Positions 1-7,298 of a stretch of DNA of 11,129 bases are shown piece after piece. The first letter of the stretch is position 1, and each line of letters starts with the position of its first letter. The notes under the pieces were generated by a model that saw only the letters and a list, made by a program, of their open reading frames with translations, was not told where the DNA came from and did not search any database. Source of the DNA: an uncultured Actinomyces sp. (lineage in GTDB: Bacteria; Actinomycetota; Actinomycetes; Actinomycetales; Actinomycetaceae); assembly GCA_916719935.1 (NCBI GenBank), contig CAKAPY010000026.1:1-11129 (forward strand), given 5' to 3'. Both the position numbers and the translations under genes were made by a program.

Positions 1-188
1 GCCCCCGGAAAGGCCCGACCACCGCGAGACGACACGCGGCAAGCCGTCACACCCACCTGCCATAATCCCACCCACAACACCAGCAACGACGCCACCAAAC
101 CCCACTCAACCAGCCAACGAAAGACCGAGGCTAGGGTGGATTACGTGGTGTATTCCACTAGGATCGTTCTTCACGTGAGGTCGAGTCT
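1..188. other. G+C-rich left flank, no gene recognised
   Basis: This is DNA outside the IS3 element. The first 120 bases are strongly C-rich on the plus strand. Short reading frames cross it, but none resembles a known protein and none has a convincing start or ribosome binding site. The only structure I see is an imperfect palindrome at 136-158 (GTGGATTAC then GTATTCCAC, 8 of 9 positions pairing around a 5-base loop). It may be the edge of an older mobile element or the tail of a truncated gene. Confidence 0.4.
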
Positions 189-209
189 TGCCCCTGTTGT
201 TTGGACACG
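189..209 (+). repeat. Left terminal inverted repeat of the IS3 element
   Basis: It begins TGCCCCTG and ends TTGGACACG. It matches the reverse complement of 1533-1553 at nearly all positions once a one-base shift in the central GTTGTT tract is allowed. The terminal TG dinucleotide is typical of IS3-family ends. Confidence 0.8.
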
Positions 210-252
210 CTGATTCCGGCCTTTGGGTCGGGGAGAGCGAGATGATCTGAGC

Positions 253-624
253 ATGGCTGGGAAGAGCTATTCTGAGGAGTTCCGTCGTCAGGCGGTGGAC
301 CTGTACGAGACGACACCGGGGGCGACGGTGCGCGGGATCGCCCAGGATCTGGGGATCGAGCGCGGCACGCTGCGTCAGTGGCTGACCTGGTACGGGACCG
401 GGCGCAAGACCGGGGCCGACGGCAGGCCAGCCCCCAGTCCGCTGCGCCCGCGACAGTCCGGTGGCTCCCCCACGAGCAGGCAGACGCAGGAGACTGCCCC
501 GGAGGTGATCGCGCGTCTGGAGGCGGAGAACGCCGAGCTTCGGGCTCAGTCCGTCAAGCTGACCCGGGAGCGAGAGATCCTTCAGCAGGCGGCCAAGTAT
601 TTCGCCGGAGAGACGATCTGGTGA
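253..624 (+). CDS. IS3-family transposase OrfA (DNA-binding subunit)
   Basis: OrfA is the DNA-binding part of the IS3 transposase and recognises the element's terminal repeats. The 123-residue product starts MAGKSYSEEFRRQAVDLY, the classic opening of the HTH_Tnp_1 family. A helix-turn-helix covers roughly residues 17-45 (RGIAQDLGIERGTLRQWL). A Pro/Ser-rich linker follows, then a C-terminal coiled coil near residues 85-112 (IARLEAENAELRAQ, heptad Leu). I chose the ATG at 253 over the in-frame TTG at 223 because the family begins at this conserved MAGK/YSEEFR segment. Its TGA at 622-624 overlaps the GTG of orfB (GTGA), so orfB is probably translated by coupling or by a -1 frameshift giving an OrfAB fusion. 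Confidence 0.88.
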   Translation: MAGKSYSEEFRRQAVDLYETTPGATVRGIAQDLGIERGTLRQWLTWYGTGRKTGADGRPAPSPLRPRQSGGSPTSRQTQETAPEVIARLEAENAELRAQSVKLTREREILQQAAKYFAGETIW

Positions 625-1523
625 GCCGTTTCCAGTTCGTTGAGGACCACCAGGACACCTATGAGGTCAAACGGCTGTGCGAGCTGGTAGAGGTGGCACG
701 CTCGTCGTACTACGCCTGGAGAGCCAGCCGGCTGGCCCGTGGGCGGCGAGCGGCTGCTGACGCGGCCCTGACAGAGCGGATACACCTGCTGCACAGGGCC
801 GACCCAACCATGGGCGTACCCAGGATCACCGCCGAGCTCAACGACACTGCCCACGACACGGACGGGCCAGTGAACCGTAAGCGAGTCGCCCGACTGATGC
901 GCGTTGCGGGCATCACCGGCTACCGCAGACGGCGCCGGGTGCGCACCACTGTGCCAGACCAGACCAGTGACAGGTACTCCGACCTGCTCAAACGTGACTT
1001 CACGGCCCCGGCCCCCAACCGCAGGTACGTCGGCGACATCACCTACCTGCCTCTAGCCGACGGGACGAGCCTGTACCTGGCTACCGTCATCGACTGCTTC
1101 AGCCGACGCCTGGTCGGCTGGGCACTGCGCGACCACATGCGTACGCCCCTGGTCATCGAGGCGCTCCAGCAGGCCGCAGTTACTCGTGGGAGCCTGAAGG
1201 GCGCTGTCTTCCACACTGACCACGGATCGGTCTATACCTCCAAGGCATTCGCCACCGAGTGCAAGAAGCTCGGCGTGACCCAGCCCATGGGTGCGATCGG
1301 CTCCAGTGCTGACAACGCACTGGCCGAGTCATTCAACGCCACATTGAAGCGCGAGGTCCTCATGGACGCACGCTCCTGGGACGATGAGCTCACCTGCCGT
1401 CGCCAGACCTTCAGATGGCTGAACCGCTACAACACCGTGCGCCGCCACTCCTACTGCGGCCACCTACCCCCAACCACCTACGAGAAACAGACCTCAACTA
1501 CTACGCTGGCAACCGCCGCGTAA
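621..1523 (+). CDS. IS3-family transposase OrfB (DDE integrase)
   Basis: OrfB is the catalytic transposase subunit, which cuts and joins the IS ends with an RNase H-fold DDE integrase core. The 300-residue product starts at GTG 621 (VSRFQFVEDHQ), overlapping orfA's stop by four bases. The N-terminal part holds an HTH_21-type segment (DPTMGVPRITAEL). The rve core follows with the first Asp in YVGDITYLPL, the second in FHTDHGS, and the Glu in NALAESFNATLKREV, so the DDE triad is complete. The C-terminus (YNTVRRHSYCGHLPPTTYE) matches the usual IS3 ending. No frameshift or internal stop is seen. The open frame continues upstream to about 378, but that part is antisense-like readthrough of orfA in another frame and is not family sequence. 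Confidence 0.9.
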   Translation: MSRFQFVEDHQDTYEVKRLCELVEVARSSYYAWRASRLARGRRAAADAALTERIHLLHRADPTMGVPRITAELNDTAHDTDGPVNRKRVARLMRVAGITGYRRRRRVRTTVPDQTSDRYSDLLKRDFTAPAPNRRYVGDITYLPLADGTSLYLATVIDCFSRRLVGWALRDHMRTPLVIEALQQAAVTRGSLKGAVFHTDHGSVYTSKAFATECKKLGVTQPMGAIGSSADNALAESFNATLKREVLMDARSWDDELTCRRQTFRWLNRYNTVRRHSYCGHLPPTTYEKQTSTTTLATAA

Positions 1524-1532
1524 ACCAACCCC

Positions 1533-1553
1533 CGTGTCCAACAACAAGGGACA
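1533..1553 (-). repeat. Right terminal inverted repeat of the IS3 element
   Basis: Read on the minus strand it begins TGTCCCTTG and ends TTGGACACG. It is the partner of 189-209 and lies just after the orfB stop codon. Confidence 0.8.
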
Positions 1554-1587
1554 AGGCCCTTTTGAACGGGTGCCCCTGTGTGGTGGG

Positions 1588-1665
1588 TCAAGGTGCTGTA
1601 GGTAGTTGCGGGTCGTAGAGGGGACCGTTGCGGATCATGGCGTGAAGAGTCAGGGTTCGAGAACG
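1588..1665 (-). pseudogene. Possible transposase C-terminal fragment
   Basis: In one minus-strand frame the G+C-rich DNA between the IS3 element and the low-G+C cluster reads TLTLHAMIRNGPLYDP followed by QLPTAP and a stop at 1588-1590. The phrase AMIRNGPLYDP resembles the last residues of IS110-like transposases as I recall them. The frame is closed by a TGA just upstream (1666-1668), so at most a broken tail remains. Evidence is weak because the segment is short. It could also be chance reading of non-coding DNA. Confidence 0.25.
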
Positions 1666-1721
1666 TCAAAAACGCAAAATCCTGTGGATCCCCCTAGGAG
1701 CACGGTCAATGAACGACGTAG

Positions 1722-1750
1722 TGGACAAAATATAACAAATGGTGTATTCT
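1722..1750 (+). promoter_or_regulatory. Candidate promoter of the biosynthetic operon
   Basis: A -35 box TGGACA (1722-1727, 5 of 6 to TTGACA) lies 17 bp before a -10 box TATTCT (1745-1750, 4 of 6). This would start transcription near 1757, about 30 bases before the first gene. It sits at the G+C junction and faces the operon. A second AT-rich hexamer, TATAAC at 1731-1736, lacks a good -35 partner. The call rests on motif match and spacing only. Confidence 0.45.
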
Positions 1751-1787
1751 TGATCTGTTAGAAATCGCCGTATTGAAGCGAGGAGTT

Positions 1788-2708
1788 ATGAGAGCGTCGA
1801 AACATGATGAAGAACATAAGATTATCGCGGCAGCCGACCTGCAGATAAAGTCTTTATCAAATGACACCATCATGCTGGCTACTGGTGGTAAACGGTTCGT
1901 TTTTAAAACGGATGTCGGCGAGTCAATGAGGGTAGCCAAACTGCTCGACCGGGCAACGAAAAAACTTGACAGACCATACCTATTAAGCGAAAAATTATCC
2001 GACGATGATGAAAACGCCATACGTCCATACATGGACGAGCTCTTTAAAGTCGGCGCGTTGTACATTTCTGATTCTTCTATTAATACTGACGCCGATCGTC
2101 AATTATACACATACCTGGCTCGGCGAACTAAGTCTCCTGAAACCGCATACCAAGACGTTAAACGTCAGATTTTTTATATTGACGCCCCTCCACTCTGTCG
2201 AAGCGTTTGGGCACCAATTTTTGAAAAGCAGGGTTTAGTTACATCGGAAAAGCCCACTTCTGAATCTATTATAATTCGTCTTTGCTTAAGTTGGCGAGAA
2301 GTAGCCGATCAAAGTAGCATTCATTTTGATAAGTTACGGGAGTGGACTCCGGTGTTGTTGACGCAATCCCGAGTAATAATTGGACCATGGGTATCTCCTA
2401 AAGCATCGGCCTGTCCTGCTTGTAACCTTCAGTACGATTCAGAATCGAGTACAACAAATTTCACAGAATGTCAATCATCCTGGATTACTACGCAACCCGG
2501 CGCCCTATTTTGGGTAGGCGGAGTACTGGTTCACCAAGCGTTGAGAGCCGTCTCTCCAATAGGGCCATATCATCCGTGGGGATCTGTACATATTCTGGAT
2601 ATGGTTCGAAACCAGTGCTCGCAATACACTGCTTGGAAAAATCCATTCTGTCAAATTTGTGGATCAACCGTTTCAGCTCAAACTACTTGGATTGATAAAA
2701 ATGAGTAA
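1788..2708 (+). CDS. Ocin-ThiF/F-type TOMM leader-binding protein
   Basis: This is likely the F protein of an F-dependent azoline synthetase. In that family it binds the precursor leader and presents it to the YcaO cyclodehydratase. The protein is 306 residues from ATG 1788. Residues about 10-100 look like the winged-helix peptide clamp (RRE-type), ending PYMDELFKVGALY. The rest resembles a reduced E1/ThiF-like fold without an adenylation site. Two CxxC pairs, CPAC (about 209-212) and CQIC (about 288-291), are spaced as in the zinc knuckle of the family. An in-frame TTG at 1773 would add five residues but has no ribosome binding site. ATG 1788 has AGGAG only two bases upstream, so the start is uncertain. 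Its end overlaps the next gene by 8 bp. The assignment is by pattern recognition. Confidence 0.72.
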   Translation: MRASKHDEEHKIIAAADLQIKSLSNDTIMLATGGKRFVFKTDVGESMRVAKLLDRATKKLDRPYLLSEKLSDDDENAIRPYMDELFKVGALYISDSSINTDADRQLYTYLARRTKSPETAYQDVKRQIFYIDAPPLCRSVWAPIFEKQGLVTSEKPTSESIIIRLCLSWREVADQSSIHFDKLREWTPVLLTQSRVIIGPWVSPKASACPACNLQYDSESSTTNFTECQSSWITTQPGALFWVGGVLVHQALRAVSPIGPYHPWGSVHILDMVRNQCSQYTAWKNPFCQICGSTVSAQTTWIDKNE

Positions 2709-4374
2709 AGAAAGTACCGAAATTCGTGATCAACTTTTCGCAATGGGTTTTAGAGTACGTGAAGTTCCTATTTTACCTGGGTTTTCGCATCATACGATCG
2801 CTCTTATCCCGGAGAATTCCGGACCACCTCATATGGATATAACAGTTCATCCGATACCTGTATTGGCTATAGCCTCTGGTTTGACGCTTTCAAAGGCTTA
2901 TCATCGACTTCTAGAGTCCGCCGTGGAGCTTCGTGCAGGGGTTCAACAAGATGTGACAAAAAACATTGGTATCGATCGAAACAAAAATACAGCAATCGAT
3001 CGAGCGCTTGCGAAGTCGTGTGAACACCTGACTGTGAGTCTTTTGTCAAATCAAACAAATCAAATAAATCTTGATAATGTCGGAAGACTGCGTGAGCGTG
3101 AAACAGACTCACTAAAAAACATTGACGGATCGATTACCATCTCGAAGTACGATTCGACCGTGTCAAACACTACGGTAGTAGCAGAACTACGTCTAGCAAA
3201 ACCTCCCTATTATTTAGCTGGCGTAGGATGTGGCAAACAATCAACAGAAAGAGCATTATCTGCTCTATATTGTAAGTTTGACACATTTCGCCTTGTGAAA
3301 AAACAAAAGAATGGAGATGTGCCATGGGTTCGTGCGGCTTTGAACGAAGGTTATGCTGAGACCAATGAACCTCTCTCCTTTTCAACAAAGAGCGAAGAAA
3401 CAACTAGACAAATTAATAAAGCTTCATCCAACAGACATGAACTGAAAGTATGGAATAGTGATGGGTTATGGTATGTGGAAGCGATGAACAAAGATTATTC
3501 CATACCGCCAACACACAACGTTTTTAGTTTTGTTGACGCTCTTGCTCTTTCTCTGGAAGGGCCCGTCAGCTTCTCCATGTCCAACGAAAAACATAACGTT
3601 CTGCTTTCTCGCACTTTTCACGAAAATACAAAAATTTCGACACGCTTTAAAAGCACTCCAGTGTTTGAGTCTAGTCTCACGACCAAGCCGATACGTTCTG
3701 CATTAAGTCATGCGGTTCGCGACTATCGCTACACCAGGTTAGAAATTCCGCTGATTCGTGAGCGATTTCAGCAGACAGACACAGTAGAGGAATTATTTAA
3801 ACAACGGCGCTCGTGGGCAAAAATGGCTCAAGAAACAATCTCACTTTCAGAATTGTCTCATATTTTAACAGTATCGTACGGGGTGACAGGATCAGCTCAA
3901 ATAGGAAACGATAAGCAACCTGTCCCACTCCGCGCTACTCCATCTGGCGGCGGACTTTACCCCTGTGACATTTATATACTTGCTAATAAAGTTGATAATA
4001 TCCCGTCAGGACTGTACTATTTTAATCCTAACCGATTAGTTCTACAATTAGTTAATGAGGCAGTGACTGCAAAGGAATTTGCGGCTAACACTGGATATGC
4101 TGCGCGAGTTGAAGATTCAGCTGCTATTATTTTGCTGGGAGCAGCATTTAATCGAACACAATGGAAGTACTGGGAACGAGGGTATCGTGTCATTCTTTTA
4201 GATTGTGGTCATTTAGCTCAAAGTTTGGTGGTGGTTGCCAATAGCCTCAAACTAATAGCACATCCGATTGGAGGATTTTTAGACGATTACGTAAATGGTC
4301 TTGCGGGACTGAATGGCATTGATGACGCAATTTTACATGTACTTTTAATCGGAAGGAAAGACGATGGAGAATAG
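2701..4374 (+). CDS. SagB/ThcOx-type azoline dehydrogenase with degenerate YcaO-like N-terminal domain
   Basis: This is predicted to be the FMN-dependent oxidation of thiazolines/oxazolines to azoles. The C-terminal half (about 365-557 of 557 residues) is a nitroreductase-fold SagB domain. It has QRRSWAKM at its start, the flavin-site motif PSGGGLYP (about 414-421), a GLYYF strand, and the KY pair (K489-Y490) followed by ERGYRVILLDCGHLAQSL, the family's catalytic region. The N-terminal half is unusual. Residues about 57-200 can be lined up with the YcaO domain of the next gene (ASGLTLSKAYHRLLESAVE, AIDRALAKSCEH, then YDSTVS and GVGCGKQSTERALSAL at matching spacing), but most ATP/Mg-binding acidic residues are lost. 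I start at ATG 2701, overlapping the previous gene by 8 bp and implying coupling; an upstream in-frame start at 2659 would sit inside that gene. The stop overlaps the next gene by 11 bp. Confidence 0.82.
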   Translation: MSKESTEIRDQLFAMGFRVREVPILPGFSHHTIALIPENSGPPHMDITVHPIPVLAIASGLTLSKAYHRLLESAVELRAGVQQDVTKNIGIDRNKNTAIDRALAKSCEHLTVSLLSNQTNQINLDNVGRLRERETDSLKNIDGSITISKYDSTVSNTTVVAELRLAKPPYYLAGVGCGKQSTERALSALYCKFDTFRLVKKQKNGDVPWVRAALNEGYAETNEPLSFSTKSEETTRQINKASSNRHELKVWNSDGLWYVEAMNKDYSIPPTHNVFSFVDALALSLEGPVSFSMSNEKHNVLLSRTFHENTKISTRFKSTPVFESSLTTKPIRSALSHAVRDYRYTRLEIPLIRERFQQTDTVEELFKQRRSWAKMAQETISLSELSHILTVSYGVTGSAQIGNDKQPVPLRATPSGGGLYPCDIYILANKVDNIPSGLYYFNPNRLVLQLVNEAVTAKEFAANTGYAARVEDSAAIILLGAAFNRTQWKYWERGYRVILLDCGHLAQSLVVVANSLKLIAHPIGGFLDDYVNGLAGLNGIDDAILHVLLIGRKDDGE

Positions 4375-6520
4375 TACATTCTGGAAACCAAAGCTCGATC
4401 CAAATACACGAGTTTTTGCCAAAGATGACCATAGCGGATATCTTGAGACTAAACTAGGACTGAAAAAAATTAACGGAGACCATATAGAGAAACTCGTTAG
4501 CACCATCGTTCCTCTATTAGATGGAACTAATAACATAAGTTCTATCTTAGAACAGTCAGATTATACGTTCGATGTAAACGAGATAAAGAATATTCTTAGC
4601 GAGTTAGATAACGCCGGAGCATTTGAACCTGAGCAGGATAACGTTGAAGGAGCACTGTGTCAAATACTAGACTATAAAGGTGACGAGTCTCTATCAGCTC
4701 AGATGAGAGTAATGTTGGAGACAATAAAGATCGAAACGGGAACAGTTACTGAAACCAAGGAAAAGGTGACAATCCTTACAACTCGATCGATTTTCGATCC
4801 TGAGTTTATTCGATTAGAAAGAGAACTGATTAATTCGCAGAATAGTTACATTTGCGTCGGCACCTTTGGGGCGGAAAATCGTGGATTTGTGGGACCGCTA
4901 AGGAAGCCGGGATATCTTGGCGGCTGCATGAACTGTATGCGGACAAGACTAAACTCTAACTCACGTTCTGGTCAACTCCGAGCTGAGTACACTAGTTGGT
5001 TGAAGAATCATAATCAAAAGCCTTTTTCCAACTTAATAAATGGGGAGTTGGTATTGTTGCTTTCTAGTTGGTGTGCACGCCATCTTTTAGATACGAACAA
5101 CAATCAAACTGAGAAATCAACAGAACTTATATTCATAGATGGCCATACTATGAGTAGTTCAATTCACACCCTTCTTCCCGTGCCCACTTGTACGGTATGC
5201 GGTCATTTTCAAATAGATTCCCAAGTTGGGCCGCCCTTAAATATGGAATGTGCGTTTGATGAGGAAGTTGGGATAGTTCATTCACTTAACGTAAATGAAT
5301 CTAAAGTGGGGCCTCGTATTTTTATTAGCGGAACAACGTCAGGAGATTCTTCGTTCATACGATCCACAATGCGAGCCGTGACTAATGGTGGAGCTGGTTA
5401 TACAGCCGATGCTGCTCGGATGTCCTCACTAGGCGAATCGCTTGAACGATATTCAGCAGGAATTTATAATTCTAGTTCCCTATACTTAGCGACATGGAAC
5501 GACTTACGTGAAGATGCCGTTGATCCTATGACGTTCTGTAGCTTCAGTAATGAGCAGTACAATCAGAGCGATTTTCCTTATGTTCGCTTCGATGAAAACA
5601 CTCAAATTCGATGGACACGAGCCACGCGTTGGTCCGACAAAACAACGATTTGGGTACCAGCTTCTCAAGTGTACCTTCCGTATCGCAGAGTAAAAGGTGA
5701 AGCATCCATCGGTCCTTCAATCTCTTCGGGAATGGCAGCCGGGGCGAGTTTTGAAGATGCAGTACTTGGCGGACTACAAGAGATTATCGAGCGAGACGCA
5801 TTGGCTATTTCTTGGATGCATAAACTTCCGCCAAGAAACATCTCTAATGATTCATTGAACAAATCGACTATTCTAATGAATCTGTTACATAATCCTAGAC
5901 GTTGGAACGTCAATTTGTATGATCTTACGTTAGATGGTCCGCTTTGTACTATTGCAGCTGTCATGAAAGACCAAACTAGTTCCAATGACATTGTTGGTTT
6001 TGGTTCTGCATGTCGTCGAACTTTAGCTGAAGCAGCTGAAAAAGCGTTTTTAGAAGCAGCTCAAGGACTTACATACATCGAACGTTTATTAGAGAAGTAT
6101 AAAAACTGGCTTCCAGGAGACGATTTCGAACATGTGAATGACTTTAACCAGCATGCGATTCTATATAGCAAATTCCCAGAGCTCCGCTCTCGCGTTGATT
6201 ACTTGGTGGATCCCTCGATCACAACCTCGGCATGTCGGCCGGCAACAGAAGAAAGACCGCATGGTAACGACGGGAATTCATTAAATTCAATTATCTCGCA
6301 GCTTCGGGAGATGGGATACGAAACATACGTTGTCGATTTGACTACGCCAGACGTTGCAATGCTAGGAACTTGTGTCGTACGAGTACTTGTACCTGGATTC
6401 GTCCATCTTTCCGGAACACACGGAACGCGTTTTCTGGGAAGTGAACGACTGTTGCAAGTCCCTCGACAGTTAGGATTCGCATCTATGCCTGATAACATCT
6501 ATCCACATCCGTTACCGTAG
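4364..6520 (+). CDS. Fused E1-like/YcaO azoline cyclodehydratase (TOMM C-D fusion)
   Basis: This ATP-dependent enzyme converts Cys, Ser or Thr of a precursor peptide to thiazoline/oxazoline. It has 718 residues, normal for a fused C-D protein. Residues 25-90 look like a small winged-helix peptide clamp (LLDGTNNISSIL). About 95-290 is the E1-like domain with zinc cysteines GCMNC (188, 191) and CTVC (276, 279). About 315-718 is the YcaO domain, with ATP/Mg-binding acidic clusters SLGESLERY (E358, E361), LQEIIERD (E473, E476) and FLEAAQ (E564, Q567). The protein ends exactly in PHPLP, the PxPxP tail needed for cyclodehydratase activity in studied TOMM YcaO proteins. All key residues are present, so it should be active. 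AAGGA lies 6 bases before ATG 4364, and the start overlaps the dehydrogenase by 11 bp. Confidence 0.93.
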   Translation: MENSTFWKPKLDPNTRVFAKDDHSGYLETKLGLKKINGDHIEKLVSTIVPLLDGTNNISSILEQSDYTFDVNEIKNILSELDNAGAFEPEQDNVEGALCQILDYKGDESLSAQMRVMLETIKIETGTVTETKEKVTILTTRSIFDPEFIRLERELINSQNSYICVGTFGAENRGFVGPLRKPGYLGGCMNCMRTRLNSNSRSGQLRAEYTSWLKNHNQKPFSNLINGELVLLLSSWCARHLLDTNNNQTEKSTELIFIDGHTMSSSIHTLLPVPTCTVCGHFQIDSQVGPPLNMECAFDEEVGIVHSLNVNESKVGPRIFISGTTSGDSSFIRSTMRAVTNGGAGYTADAARMSSLGESLERYSAGIYNSSSLYLATWNDLREDAVDPMTFCSFSNEQYNQSDFPYVRFDENTQIRWTRATRWSDKTTIWVPASQVYLPYRRVKGEASIGPSISSGMAAGASFEDAVLGGLQEIIERDALAISWMHKLPPRNISNDSLNKSTILMNLLHNPRRWNVNLYDLTLDGPLCTIAAVMKDQTSSNDIVGFGSACRRTLAEAAEKAFLEAAQGLTYIERLLEKYKNWLPGDDFEHVNDFNQHAILYSKFPELRSRVDYLVDPSITTSACRPATEERPHGNDGNSLNSIISQLREMGYETYVVDLTTPDVAMLGTCVVRVLVPGFVHLSGTHGTRFLGSERLLQVPRQLGFASMPDNIYPHPLP

Positions 6521-6525
6521 AGGAG
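6521..6525 (+). promoter_or_regulatory. Ribosome binding site deciding a TTG start
   Basis: AGGAG immediately follows the cyclodehydratase stop codon and is 6 bases before TTG 6532. The first in-frame ATG (6544) would be 18 bases away, too far, so the TTG is the better start. Confidence 0.65.
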
Positions 6526-6531
6526 TAAAAA

Positions 6532-7293
6532 TTGGGACAGAAAATGACAATGCAGCAGACCATGGGGTTTCTCGTTAACAGCGATTTTACATATACGGAT
6601 AGCGTTAGTCAAGCAGTAAAAAGATGCTTGATTAGTAGATGTTTTCCCAACCCAGAGACGATTACGCACAAAGTCACTTCAATCAAAGTGCACGGGGGTG
6701 TCAAACTTACCCTACATACGCATTTTGCTGATTTGTTTGAGGAACAAGCAATCACGCATAAATTCTACTTTGTTAATCGCTCGGAGACTAGAGAAGTCGT
6801 ACATACTGTAGGCCCCAACTTCCCAGAAGCCTCGACTGAGTTAATGATCCTATTTGACGAAACCGAATCAAGGGACTATTTTAATTTTTCACTGTTAGAT
6901 CATGAAGGAATGCAGGTCGTAGTAGATTCAATTGTATTTGATAACTTGGGGAGAACAGTAACCTACCCATTCTCCGAGCATCGTGTCTCGCCGTTAATAC
7001 TGGATAATGTAGCATTGAGCGAAATAATTGAAGAAAGCGGCAAGCATGTGGCTAGATTTCAGATTAGTTTTAAGGAACTTGAGGAGCCCACAGAAGTACA
7101 TATTAACTGGGAAACGATGGGGATAACTTATCAGCATACTTCAATGTGCAGCAAAGATAGACCGCATATGTATGCGGATTTGGTGCTTGATGACAACCCG
7201 CTAGTTGTTTCTGGAGACTGGGTAGCTATAGCAGTTGATGACAATGAGAGAATTATCGCACAAACTATCCTTAGAATTTCTACGAGAGACTAA
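6532..7293 (+). CDS. Unrecognised beta-rich protein inside the azole-peptide operon
   Basis: I do not recognise this family. The product is 253 residues, soluble by appearance, with no signal peptide or membrane segment. From about residue 45 on it is dominated by alternating hydrophobic patterns typical of beta strands (GGVKLTLHTHF, ELMILFDETES, GMQVVVDSIVFD, HVARFQISFKEL, GDWVAIAVDDNERIIAQTIL). This hints at one or two beta-sandwich or barrel domains. The N-terminus is short and helical (SVSQAVKRCLISRCF). I see no CxxC zinc pairs, no nucleotide-binding loop and no nitroreductase or YcaO motif. Its start is TTG with a good AGGAG. It lies 11 bp after the cyclodehydratase and 5 bp before the M16 gene, so it is surely co-expressed. 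Possible roles are a scaffold, an immunity protein, or an accessory to the proteases, none of which the sequence proves. Confidence 0.8.
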   Translation: MGQKMTMQQTMGFLVNSDFTYTDSVSQAVKRCLISRCFPNPETITHKVTSIKVHGGVKLTLHTHFADLFEEQAITHKFYFVNRSETREVVHTVGPNFPEASTELMILFDETESRDYFNFSLLDHEGMQVVVDSIVFDNLGRTVTYPFSEHRVSPLILDNVALSEIIEESGKHVARFQISFKELEEPTEVHINWETMGITYQHTSMCSKDRPHMYADLVLDDNPLVVSGDWVAIAVDDNERIIAQTILRISTRD

Positions 7294-7298
7294 TTGAC

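Larger units (their letters stand above)
189..1553 (+). mobile_element. IS3-family insertion sequence, apparently complete
   Basis: The element is about 1365 bp, the usual IS3-family length. It has terminal inverted repeats of about 21 bp starting with TG at 189 and ending with CA at 1553. It carries two consecutive frames: orfA (helix-turn-helix plus coiled coil) and orfB (DDE integrase). Both frames are intact and the catalytic residues are present, so it could be active. I see no direct target repeat in the bases next to the ends (gtct before, aggc after). This suggests rearrangement at one end since insertion, or that the true ends differ by a few bases. It is much richer in G+C than the biosynthetic genes that follow and looks native to a high-G+C host. 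Confidence 0.85.

Noticed and set aside
136..158. Imperfect palindrome left of the IS3 element as an operator or terminator
   Set aside because: It has no adjacent gene or T run, the match is imperfect, and it lies in DNA with no other recognisable content.
378..620. Upstream extension of the IS3 orfB frame
   Set aside because: It is orfA read in another frame. Its translation is Arg/Gly/Ala-rich with no family similarity, and the real orfB begins VSRFQFV at 621.
1478..1669. Minus-strand frame of 63 residues across the right end of the IS3 element
   Set aside because: It crosses the IS boundary into unrelated DNA and shows no domain. Only a different, short minus-strand frame at 1588-1665 has any transposase resemblance.
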